Shown piece by piece: positions 11,206 through 21,447 of a DNA stretch of 64,000 nt; position 1 is the first letter of the stretch, and each line of letters begins with the position of its first letter. Where the stretch lies: assembly GCA_932521025.1 (NCBI GenBank), contig OW051473.1:8060001-8124000 (forward strand), written 5' to 3'. The stretch comes from Oscheius onirici (lineage: Eukaryota; Nematoda; Chromadorea; Rhabditida; Rhabditidae). The notes below the pieces were generated by a model, which saw only the letters and a list, made by a program, of their open reading frames with translations, ran no database searches and was not told where the DNA came from. Both the position numbers and the translations under genes were made by a program.

Positions 11206-12547
11206 TTAGAAGTGCTCCGGAGCATGGTCTTCCTTGATGTTTTCGACTTCACGAGCTGAAAAAAAGGATATTTAGACAAATAGAGATACTGATACCCAGA
11301 TCACGGATCTCGTCTTTGAGATGGTCTCCAATTCGCTTCAGCTCGCGAACGACCTTGGTCTGTTGATGCTCGTACTGAAAGGGGACCTGTTAGCTTCAAA
11401 ACTAGTCTCTACCAGTTTGTGGAACATGCAGAAGTTGAGGAGCTCGTCTTCACCGTTCGGGCAGTCCTTGATTCCGTTGCATAGGTCTTCGTATCTAAAA
11501 GTCAAATATAAACCCTTTCTGGAATCCTTTACCGGACGCAAGTGTATGTGCTGAGATCCTGGCTAGTGGATGGACAGGCATACATGGCAACGTCCGAACC
11601 CATGTTTGAGCGTGTCGGGCACTGACGACGGAGGACCGAGGGACGAACGTAAGCCAAAGGCATCATGGCTTCCTCGTCGCTGAGAGTAACAGCATTCTCC
11701 TAGAAATTGCCGTTGTCCATAACTATTAACACCGTTCAAATGTATTAGGGTCATCCGTAGCTAACGACAAGCTGTAGCATTCACTTTGCTTAACCCGAAT
11801 ATTCCTATTCATGTATCACCGTCCAATTTTCAACAATCTCTTACCAGAGCCTATCTTATTTTGTATCTGTCTCCCATATATCTGCCAGGAGACAGACAAA
11901 ATGTGCCTTGGTAAAGAAATTCAAGGCTAGCATCGTTAAAAGCTGTAGGGTTAGTTTCGGAGAACTTTTGTCTATCCCTGAAGAGGAAGACAGTAACTAG
12001 AGAATGTTGAGTGCATACACCTTGAGTGCATACAACTTTTGTGTCTCGGTATTTCTCCCTTGTCAGTCATTTCAGTGATTTTGGGAAGACAGTAACTACT
12101 GAATAGAGTACTTAAGTACTACATATTAACACCCTAGTCTGTAACACGGTAACGGTTAGCTTTATCTCCAGCCGGTATCAAGTACCTGTACCCGACAGAC
12201 TTATATAATAGGTTTGTAGATCATCTATGTAATACCCTTTTACGAACTATTTAAAGGTGTTTTTGATTAACACGCATGACTTTACTTTTTTCAAGCTCAT
12301 CTTGTTCCGCACTACCTCATGTTAATTAGGTCGAGAAAACGTGTCTATATCGAGCCTCTTCCAGTTATTAATAGCTTATGAGATCGCCCAAAAATAGTAG
12401 TATGCCGTCGTATTATATTAACGACAACGTGGGGTCGAATAGTAACCGTTAGACCCAATTGAAAGTACAACGAACCTTTACCCTGAGGGCGGAAGTAAGG
12501 CAGATGGACCCGAAGACGAGAAGAACAGTTCCGGTAATGGTAGACAT
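11206..12547 (-). CDS. Small secreted protein with one LDL-receptor class A-like repeat and a coiled-coil tail
   Basis: Five exons total exactly 148 codons. Exon 1 (12482-12547) encodes only the signal peptide (MSTITGTVLLVFGSICLTSA). A roughly 780-bp intron separates it from exon 2 (11533-11699). Exons 2 and 3 carry a Cys pattern ending in YEDLCNGIKDCPNGEDELLN, the calcium-cage signature of an LDLa module (D-C-x-x-G-x-D-E). The last exons form a charged amphipathic helix (QQTKVVRELKRIGDHLKDEI) that should be coiled coil. Phases agree at all four junctions. Secretion and calcium-dependent ligand or partner binding are inferred from the domain; the true role is unknown. It is convergent with the secreted-protein gene ending at 10970. 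Confidence 0.7.
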
Positions 12548-12750
12548 GTTAGGAAGGAGGACGGCTGAACTGTTATTTATTAAAAGGAATACTCGAAATA
12601 GAGCCATGAGGAGAGAGACGCTAATTATGAATAGCTCGAAAATTAGTAACAGTATAGTCGGGAGGAGATCATGTCGTGTCGGAATTTTTAATTTGTCAAA
12701 AGACGTCAAAATGGGAAGGCAGAAAACAAGGGGGAGAAAAAGAGACTTGT

Positions 12751-12763
12751 GCCTTTTATACCG
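12751..12763 (-). promoter_or_regulatory. TATA box of the LDLa-type secreted protein gene
   Basis: On the minus strand the sequence reads GGTATAAAAGGC, a near-perfect TATA box about 205 bp upstream of the start at 12547. A pyrimidine-rich tract (TCTTTTTCTCCCCC) lies downstream. Such a box suggests a strongly or stage-specifically expressed gene. Confidence 0.5.
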
Positions 12764-15395
12764 TAGGCTTTCAAAGGGGGCGTGGTATTTATCCTTCATT
12801 AAGCATCCCAATGGAAGAACTGTGTGGGTTAAGCAGGTACGGACCCATATATATAGAGGACAGTTCGACGTCAAAGACTCCGCCTCTGTTGCCAATTTCC
12901 GCAGCGAACTAGGTCGATAGGAAAAAAAGTGCATAACCGGAGGAAGATCTTGCACGTTTTTCCGACGCTAGCATGCACACTGTGCATGAGCTGAGGTCAA
13001 AGGATCACGTCGGTATCAATATGGACTCGTACAAAAAAACAATAGAGACAGAAACTGAAAAGCAACTAAATAATAATACGATAACTATACACAAAACTCG
13101 AGCAAATGCATGTTGTGTGGTACATCTAGGCATAGTCGCATTTTTGCTTCTCTCTGGTAAACGCATGGGCTCATGATACGGACAAGTTGGAGATCCAAAT
13201 GGGTTCCACCATTGAACGAACTTCTGACACACACCTTAATCTTACGCAAACGAAATTGTTATGCATATTCTATACTCTTATCCGACCTATACACCTGTTT
13301 GGAAAGCTGTCGTTAGCTGAAACTAAAACCATTTCTTTCGTTTGCTACTATCATGATTTCCGAGTATTCAGAGATCTCTCTGCAACCTTCCGCATTGCAA
13401 AAAGATTGTACTCGAGCGAACTCGTACCCGGCTTGTTCACCATTTCCGGCTCGAAAAACCTCGCAAGAAGTTGCAATAATGATGGGCTGTGTGGGTGTAT
13501 CGAAGTAAGAAATGGAAGCAAACACCCTACACAAAGTTTTTGTTTCCATCCAAGAAGTATTTATTAAACAAGATGGGGAAGCCTTACGGAATGACTAGTT
13601 TTTTGTCCCAATTCAAATACAGTTCAGAAGAATCGCAAGATGTGAAAGACTGCCAAACTAGTGAGGTAGCTGTTGCGTAACTGAAGCCATCAAGGGCTCT
13701 CAATTTGTGTCGAGAAGCCTGTACTTCTCTAAACTTGGGAATATGAAGCCACTTTGCTCAAAATTTGGTTTAAGGACAACGTCAAATTCTTTGAAGAGGA
13801 GGCTACTGATTGCGACGGCAGTTTGGAAATAATCTCCAAATTTGCAGCCCCACCGTCGGAACAACCACAGAAGCCATATTTTTAAATTGACTAAAGATCC
13901 AACATCCTACGGTAGCTGGTTCGAAAGGGCAATCGGCATTCAAAGAAAATTATAAGCCGGATAATTGGCTCGAAGATGGGATTAACCTTGGCATAAACAT
14001 TATTCTGGACGTGAGGGGGTTCACAAAATGACTTGACAAGGTTAGATCATGAGATTTAGTATATCGCTCTTTTACTCTGCACAATAATAAGTTCAGTCAG
14101 ATTAACCGAATATATTGTGTGAGAATATTTGTTTTGAGCAGTCTTCCCTTCTCGTTCCTCGTTTTAAGGTGCTTTGGTAAGGTGTTTTAGAGTGCCCCCT
14201 CCAATTGATGTTTTTTAAAGTTAGTCCTGGTATTTTTGTAGAACTCACATTCTGAGACATTTTAAGTTTTCGTTGTCTATTTTTAGGCTCCCCAATCTCA
14301 ATGTTGCACAACATGAAACGTGTGCATAACGCCCTCCGATGATGTGCGGAAATTGATCTGAAGACGAGGATGTTGCATTCCGAGAAAATGTATTTTTGAT
14401 GTTATCATGCATCAATGAGATGATAAAAACGGCTCCCTCTTGATTTGTGAACAGAGGGTCAAAGGAGAAGAGAGCAAAGGTGATGTTTTGAAGATTGCAA
14501 AGAAATCATCTTTCCAAGAAATGAAAAACTGATTGGTGAAAGAAGTTCACTTATTTTTAGTGGTCAAATCAGCTAGAAAAAATCTGAGCAAAGTTTCAAG
14601 GGACGACTCGAAGCTCGAAAATTTATATGTTTATATTGACATAAAATGCTCCGACAGTGAGGAACTTTAAGAGGACCATGGCAAGGGTTCAAAACAATGA
14701 ATAAAAGGACCGCCTGGAAAACTCGAGACGACACACAAAGCGAATTCAGCACAATTCCAGCTCCGACAAGCGTCGAGAGTAGAGATTTAAGTAGAGATTT
14801 GCGGGCCTAGTGAGAAATGTTCTCACCGTTATTTCTGCTAAATCTCTAGCATGAGTTTTTGCTATTTGTACCTTTCGTCACTTGAACGTATTAGTAATCA
14901 GCTGTAAGGATGTATTTTTGGCATACTTTAATTCAACAATAGCCATGTGTTCACGGCTATTGTGTGGGCTATTTGAGTACTTTGATCTTTGACACAGCTT
15001 GCGTTTCCTTATCGTGGATTTGGCTTTGCCTTCCATTAGTGCGAAACGCGTTTAGCATAAAATCGCGCGTAGCACGCGTCAACAACATTTTCAGGTTTCG
15101 GGACTATATCTATCGGATTTAGCGTAAAAAGTTACCCCTAGAAACATATTTTCAAGAAATTTGTTCGACGAACAAAAAAGTTAGCCGAAATGTTCGGTTT
15201 CCAAAACGTCTTCCGTCCGGCGTCCGCCGTCCTGTGTACGCGATTTGCGCTCTCATTTTTTGACCTACAAGGCTGAAAATTTGGTTATCGATGTAACTTT
15301 TCCGACCCTACAGGAAGGGTCTTTTCGTTTTTCGATTTGAGACCCGGATCATACCACTACGCCCTGCATTTTTGGACTCAGAAATTTCTTTACCG
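12764..15395. other. Gene-poor stretch with no recognisable coding sequence
   Basis: Open frames here are short, overlap on both strands and show no family motif. I see no clear repeat or RNA gene before about 15.4 kb. Confidence 0.4.
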
Positions 15396-15402
15396 AAAAA
15401 GT

Positions 15403-15475
15403 TAGTGTATTGCTAAGAGTCGCCACTCCACCCACACGACCCGGGTTCGATCCCGCCCTTCTGCAAACCTTTTCG
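15403..15475 (+). repeat. tRNA-like B-box sequence (tRNA-derived repeat fragment)
   Basis: Contains CCCGGGTTCGATCCCGC, an excellent tRNA T-arm/B-box, but no foldable D-arm or acceptor stem around it. It is best read as a relic of a tRNA-derived SINE or a decayed tRNA. It is not a functional tRNA call. Confidence 0.4.
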
Positions 15476-16000
15476 CTAAAATTCTTTGAGTAGAAAATGA
15501 CTGTGAACAACCCCCTGGAATCTTTTTCTGATCGCATTCGACCATTTCCTGCCTTTTGGTAAAGGCACAAGGTAGTTATTCTGAGTTTACTCCTTATTTA
15601 TACGGACCAATGCTTTTAGAAACGAGGGAGTATTGTAGTTTTCTGCTTCTACCCTGGTCCTGCAAAATGGGTCGGGGTATGCTTAGGTTTGCTGAAGTTC
15701 TGAGTATAGGCTTCCCCAGATTCTGATGAAGTAAATCTCGAAAGTGGTGGGAATTATCGTAACAAAGAACCAAAATACCAAAAGCTTGATTGTAAGGGAT
15801 TGTGAGGCGTGTAATGCATGATCTCTAACCAATGCAGACTCGATCTTTTCTTGGAGTAGCTCGACATCAGTACGTTAAAGTTCTGACCGGTTTGGTGTTT
15901 GTACGAAAAATGAACCGGACTGTGCCGAAAAATTTGGTTAACACTTTTTGCTAGTGTATGGAGAATCACTATTCGTAAATTCAATGAATTTTGGCAAAAA

Positions 16001-16791
16001 GAGAACAATCTGGATCTGTGAAAAAGCGGATTCTTTGAAGAAGAAGGGATTTGTCTTTGCCCAGCGTTTTACTGAATTCAATAGGAGAAAAAGAGAACAA
16101 TAGCTCTTACAAAAGTCAAATCCTCGTCTTTTCACATTGGAATATTTATCGTCTGTTCAACAAATTATAATGAATCAAAAGGAAGTACTGAGTTAGGATA
16201 AGAGTTAGATGACACCTTTTCATTGAGAGAATCCAGTTGTTCTTGATCGTTTTCTTATTCTACTCGTTGTAGCAAATATCAACTATATCCCTTTGCTACC
16301 AGGTGTGATAAAAACAGCAGGAAAGTTTCAGGAATGGTTATTTGAAACGTTCCCGCCAAAACTTTGAACGAAGGGGGCCGAACTATTACCGAAAGTTTCT
16401 GTAACTGGCATCCCGTAACTTTTTTGTAACTGGAAACAAACTTCTTCCAAAACAGCCTAACAATAAGAGCGAAACCCACAACAGTTTCATGCCCCTAAAA
16501 ACGTGCAGTATCGTTGAATGCTGAACATTGTTCATTAGGTCATTTTGGGATGTGGGTCAAACTTGGTGTGTTTTCTTCGATGGCAGGTTTCCTGGAACAG
16601 ACGATGAAAGAGTGAGAAAAGACGGGGATTTGACTTTTGTAAGAGCTATTGTTCACTTTTTGTCCAGTTGTGTAGTTCAAACAAAAGTATTGTTCTCTTT
16701 TTGTCCGGTTGAATTCAGTAAAACGCTGGGCAAAGACAAATCCCTTCTTCCTCAAAGAATCCTCTTTTTTACAGATCCAGATTCTATTCTT
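16001..16791. repeat. Long inverted repeat (foldback/MITE-like element)
   Basis: The left arm (16001-16135) and right arm (16612-16791) are inverted copies. GGGATTTGTCTTTGCCCAGC on the left matches GCTGGGCAAAGACAAATCCC on the right, and ATTGTTCTC/AGAGCTATTGTT pieces also match. The arms flank a 476-bp spacer. The right arm holds an extra segment of about 40 bp that partly repeats its neighbour. No transposase ORF and no clear target duplication are visible, so a non-autonomous foldback element is the simplest reading. Confidence 0.7.
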
Positions 16792-17702
16792 CCATTAACA
16801 GCAGACGGATAGTTGTTTGCTCATATTTCTTTTCATAGATAGTTGTTTTTTTCATAGGGCATTTAAATTCCAACAGCTGAGTAAGATTTGTTTATATTTC
16901 CTGTTCTGTTTGAACGGGTTGCCTGCCAGTCGGTCAGCTGTTTGTGCCAGCGAGGCGATCGTCGCATAGGCAAATAGTTTGCATTGCGCGTCTCTTGTCC
17001 TGATTACTTTTTCGTTTTTTATTTCCCGCAAACATTTGCAAAAATATCGTTTTCCTTCCCAGATTTTCCGCCATTTGTTTTCAAATCAGTTCATCAGCTG
17101 ATCCACAGGGCCTCCAAACCGAGTGTTTTGAGCTATTTAATAACGGATAAGAGGCGAGTACGTGAAACCCTTGTCAGCAAAGGCAACGTTGAACGTGACG
17201 TTTTTATCTGCTACCAAGTTTTTCATCGATTTAGCTTGGAACGGCAGTGAAAAGCGTGAGATTCTGATTCTGCAATAGAACGCTGTCAAATGTTTGCGCG
17301 AAATATCGATTTTTGGAAAGAACGCCTAAACAAGCTCTTCAAATTTCTGCTGCAGTTTTTGTCCTCCTTCAGTTTTCTCTCCTTCTTTGACCTAGCTGTT
17401 TAGAGGTTATTCAAACTTCATTTTTACCCGCACGCGCAATAAACAGCTGATGTTGCTGCTAATCTTCTCGTTTACCGCGCTCTATAATTCTTTCTGCTCA
17501 ATTTTCTTCTTTTCTACCTTTGATTTCTCTCCTAACGACACATTTGTTTACTTTTCCAATTAACCGGAAATTGTCGCGTGTTTTTCTAATTTAAGCAGCA
17601 TGCCACAATTGACGCGCGATCAGATAACCCACATAGTTCTTTTTCGAACTTTTCACAGGATTATGATTCAGGGAATGTTAATGGGACAATATTATAGGCA
17701 CG
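16792..17702. other. Upstream region of the NRAMP gene
   Basis: About 900 bp with T-rich tracts and several CAGCTG E-box palindromes (for example near 16934 and 17093). No gene is recognised. It probably holds the promoter and 5' leader of the transporter gene at 17703. Confidence 0.35.
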
Positions 17703-20700
17703 ATGGCGGAAACGGGTAACAGTCGAACGCCAGGCGGAGACGAACGCGCCGGACCTAGTGCAGATCCACTGGACGACGGATTTATGCACTCCGAGGACGT
17801 GGAAATGGTCGAAATTCCAAAGGAAGAGGAAGTGAGTTAGTCATTAAGCAAACGATTGTATCTATCATAAACAAACACATGTTTGATGATCTCTGACTGA
17901 CCTGATTCTGTGAACTCTGAGCATAACTAGATAGGGTAAAATCAAATTAGCTCAAGCAACACATTGTTGAGCTCATAAACGGTTCAAGCATTTGTACCAA
18001 GAATTGCAAGGTGCTACATACCAGGAGTTAAGAATATCAAAAAAAGTGGATTGACATGCATACAGAATAGTTTTGTGAGATGTTTATAAACGGAAAACCG
18101 CAATGATAGTTTCAATGAAAAATGAGTTTTAAAAGTTTCGATCGAACCTCCGTCTCTGCCCGTAAAATGATGCATGTTTTGCAAAATCTTCACTTTCAGA
18201 AATACTTCTCATTCAAAAAGCTATGGGCTTTTACTGGACCTGGCTTCCTAATGAGCATTGCCTACTTGGATCCGGGAAACATTGAGAGTGATCTGCAATC
18301 CGGAGCAAAAGCGCAATACAAGGTATTCAGTATACCTTAACATTCTTTCAATTTTGTTTAGCTTCTATGGGTTCTACTCTCTGCTCACATCATGGGAATG
18401 CTGCTTCAAAGGATGTCAGCGAGACTTGGAGTTGTCAGTGGAAAGCACATGGCTGAGGAATGTGAATTTTTGTCTATTTAATACAAATTTTTGACTTTAG
18501 GTGGCTTATTCCTTCTACCCCAAAGTTCCGAGGCTCATTCTATGGGTCATGATTGAGATTGCTATTATATGCAGTGATATGCAAGAAGTAATTGGGACGG
18601 CTATTGCCATCTATCTGTTGAGTAGAGGAGCGTGAGTGAATTTGAATTATAATTTGCGATAATCCCCAATTACAGAATCCCATTGTATGTGGGAGTCTTG
18701 ATTACGATTCTCGACACATTCACATTTCTATTCATTGACAAGTACGGAGTCAGAAAGCTGGAATTCATCTTTGGTTTGCTGATCAGTACTATGGCCATTT
18801 CCTTCGGTTATGAGGTGAGTCAATGTTATTCTTTCCATCATGTTTTTGTCCAGTACTTTACTGTGGCACCGTCGTTTACCAAAGTTCTTGCCGGCGTGTT
18901 TATTCCCTGGTGTGAGGGATGTGGCAAAGAGGAATTTCTGCAAGGTATTTCTGTCGTTGGGGCAGTAATCATGCCACACAACTTGTATCTCCATTCGGCT
19001 TTGGTCAAGGTATACTTTTTTATGTAAACATAAACATGCCCGTTTAGAGCAGGAAAATTGACAGGAAGGAGAAGAAGCGGGTCAGTGAGGCCAACTTCTA
19101 CTACACAATCGAGTCTGCTATCGCTCTGACTGTCAGCTTTTTCATCAATTTGTTTGTTGTCGCCGTATTTGCTCATGGCCTTTATCAGAAGACGAACGCA
19201 CAAGTGGTGAGACTTTTCATTACTTTGATTTTGTTTTCGCAAACACCTGTATTTTAAAAGCGAAAGCAAACTGATGAGATTTTTACCCACGTATTATTGA
19301 TAGAAGTACCTAATATGAATGTTTACGATCATGTCAGGGTACTAGAGAATCTGAAGTCAAAACAGCCTTCTAAAAATGTTCACAATTTTGCAAGCACATT
19401 CAACCGCTTTGAGAGCTTTAGAGAGATAGCCGCTTTGAGAAAAAACCCGAAATCATAGAAAACGTGGCCAATTTCAGCTAAACACAATTTGGTTTATGCC
19501 AAAATTTGAAAGAAAATTACAACATATATGAGTGAACGTAAAGTCCCTTTAATTCTTTCGCCGGATCCGTGTGCAGCAGCAGAAACTTGCAGTATGTTTC
19601 ATTCTTGAATCACACATGTTTTGCCTCTCAGAACGCAACAACACTGACTTAGCAAAATATCTTCGTCATACAAACACAAAAAAAAACAAAAAACAAAAGA
19701 TCAGATTTTAGAGAGACACCTGTGATGCCAGACACGGTATCCCGGATCCGGATGCTTTCCCAAGGAACAATGAAACGATTGAGGCTGACATTTACAAGGT
19801 GAGGAAATGAGAAACTGAAAAAACTCAAGTTTAGGCAGGAATGTTCTTGGGATGTGAGTTCGGCCTTCCAGCCTTGTATGTTTGGGCTATCGGAATACTT
19901 GCAGCCGGGCAAAGCTCAACCATGACGGGCACCTATGCAGGACAATTTGTGATGGAGGTGAGGTGCTATTTCAGGACAAACTAAACAAAATTACATGCTC
20001 TTCGGGGAAAAAGCGCGCGAGCAAATGAAAGCATTTTGCAGCCGTGTAAGGAGGAAGTTTTGAAATTAAGCTTGTGCTTGATCCGTTAAGCTTGTAAAAC
20101 AGGTCAAATGGGTAATTTTTAGGGCTTTATCCAACTGTCATGGCCAAAGTGGAAAAGAGTACTATTTACCCGAGCTATTGCCATTGCTCCAACGCTAGCT
20201 GTGACCTTTTTGGCCAAAGGAGTCTACAACCTGACGGGTCGGTTTCCAATAAGACCCAGATGATTGAAAACAACTTTTCAGGCATGAATGATCTACTGAA
20301 CTGCGTGCAGATGATTCAGCTACCATTTGCACTCATTCCGATTATTACATTCACCTCCTCCAAGAAGATTATGCACGACTTCCGCAGTTCGAGGTAGGAA
20401 ATAGCCTGTGTTTAAGTATCTAAATATATTCAGAGCTTTCCAAGTATTTGCACTTACGGCTTCCGCCGTGATTCTCTCAATCAACGTATACTTTATACTC
20501 GATTACGTAACCGAGCAACTCGGAACTGCTTGGTATGTGTTTGTCGGACTCGCCGTTCCTACTGTAGCATATGTACTCTTCATCGTCTATTTGGTAACAG
20601 CATCAAGCGGAAAAGTAATTTCCGAGACTTATTTTAGACAATCTATTGCCTGGTCGCATGCGGGCTGATCAATGAGAACGTGCGAATATACGGCTTCAAC

Positions 20701-20799
20701 TTCAAGAAGACTTATGAGAATGATGCTCCGTGGCTGCTTATCAAAGCACGGGATAATGAGGCTTTCGATCACTCAACGGAAACTATCGACTCGCCTTAA
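17703..20799 (+). CDS. NRAMP/DMT1-family divalent metal-ion transporter (SMF-type)
   Basis: Thirteen exons give about 563 residues, normal for animal NRAMP. After an acidic cytosolic N-terminus come the helix-1 metal-site motif DPGNIESD, the strongly conserved [17 protein letters not shown] and [13 protein letters not shown], and the helix-6 motif [13 protein letters not shown]. Also present are the transport signature [17 protein letters not shown], an acidic extracellular loop (about 365-395) and further hydrophobic helices to the C-terminus. The family couples proton entry to Fe2+/Mn2+ uptake at plasma or endosomal membranes. Conserved D, N and M residues of the metal site are present, so the protein should be active. 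One intron (18458-18500) appears to begin with GA rather than GT. A polyadenylation signal lies at 20843-20848. Confidence 0.95.
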
Positions 20800-20842
20800 A
20801 CGAATACGGTTTTGACACGTGTACATAAGTAAATTGGCAACT

Positions 20843-20848
20843 AATAAA
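20843..20848 (+). terminator. Polyadenylation signal of the NRAMP gene
   Basis: AATAAA 44 nt after the TAA stop. It nearly abuts the small minus-strand ORF at 20862-20993, so the transcripts would be convergent. Confidence 0.6.
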
Positions 20849-20861
20849 TGAATTATTTTCT

Positions 20862-20993
20862 CTAAAGTACTTTCATGGTGCCCTCCATAGTCAGCTTGAA
20901 CCACCGACTGTAGTCACTATAAGATTGCGTTTTAGCTCTGTCAGCACCTGTTATCTTGTACTGTCTGAGAAGCTCATACTGTTCCGAAGCCAT
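20862..20993 (-). CDS. Possible 43-residue small protein
   Basis: An uninterrupted ORF (MASEQYELLRQYKITGADRA...RWFKLTMEGTMKVL) with balanced, protein-like composition and many aromatic and charged residues. It is tucked between the NRAMP 3' end and the SLC16 gene. I do not recognise it, and it has no signal peptide or membrane helix. It could be a genuine small protein, an exon of a larger gene, or chance. Confidence 0.35.
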   Translation of the reverse strand: MASEQYELLRQYKITGADRAKTQSYSDYSRWFKLTMEGTMKVL

Positions 20994-21447
20994 TCAAAAT
21001 TTTTATTATTTATTTCGTAACATGGGAGAGCTAGTAAGTAGTCTTGTGTAACCAAGAGTCGCTCGAAGTTGTACGAGGACGGCTTAATCAAATGATCTTA
21101 GAAGAGGTGAAGAAATCTCTTTAGGTTATTTTGCAGTTTCTGAAAAATATACTCGATTAAGGTACCCTTGAATCCGATGCAGTTCCCTATTGGTTCGAGT
21201 TTGTGCTCGACATCCTGCTGTTTTTCCCCCTTATTTCCTTTACAAACTGGGTGCACTCAGGACGACTGAACAAAAGTGCAAGCTAACTTTGGAAAGAGCG
21301 TGACTATTAAAAATATAGCGACGCACAAAAACAGAAAGGCCATTCTGCATCAAAAATCAAAAAATCGTCTTCAATAAACTTTATAAGGCTATGAAAAACA
21401 ATGTTAAGGCGAAAAATGGTATTCCAGATGTTTCATCGGTAGAAAAT
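20994..21447. other. Intergenic region
   Basis: About 450 bp with no recognised gene. It includes the 3' flank of the minus-strand transporter gene. Confidence 0.4.

Noticed and set aside
12449-12955. Long ORFs on both strands (168 aa minus, 153 aa plus)
   Set aside because: Only the last 22 codons of the minus-strand frame (the signal-peptide exon ending at 12482) fit splice sites and homology. The rest is promoter and 5' leader, and the plus-strand frame is its shadow.
13005-13680. Several 60-126-codon ORFs
   Set aside because: They overlap on both strands, have no family motif or coherent splice chain, and look like chance open frames.
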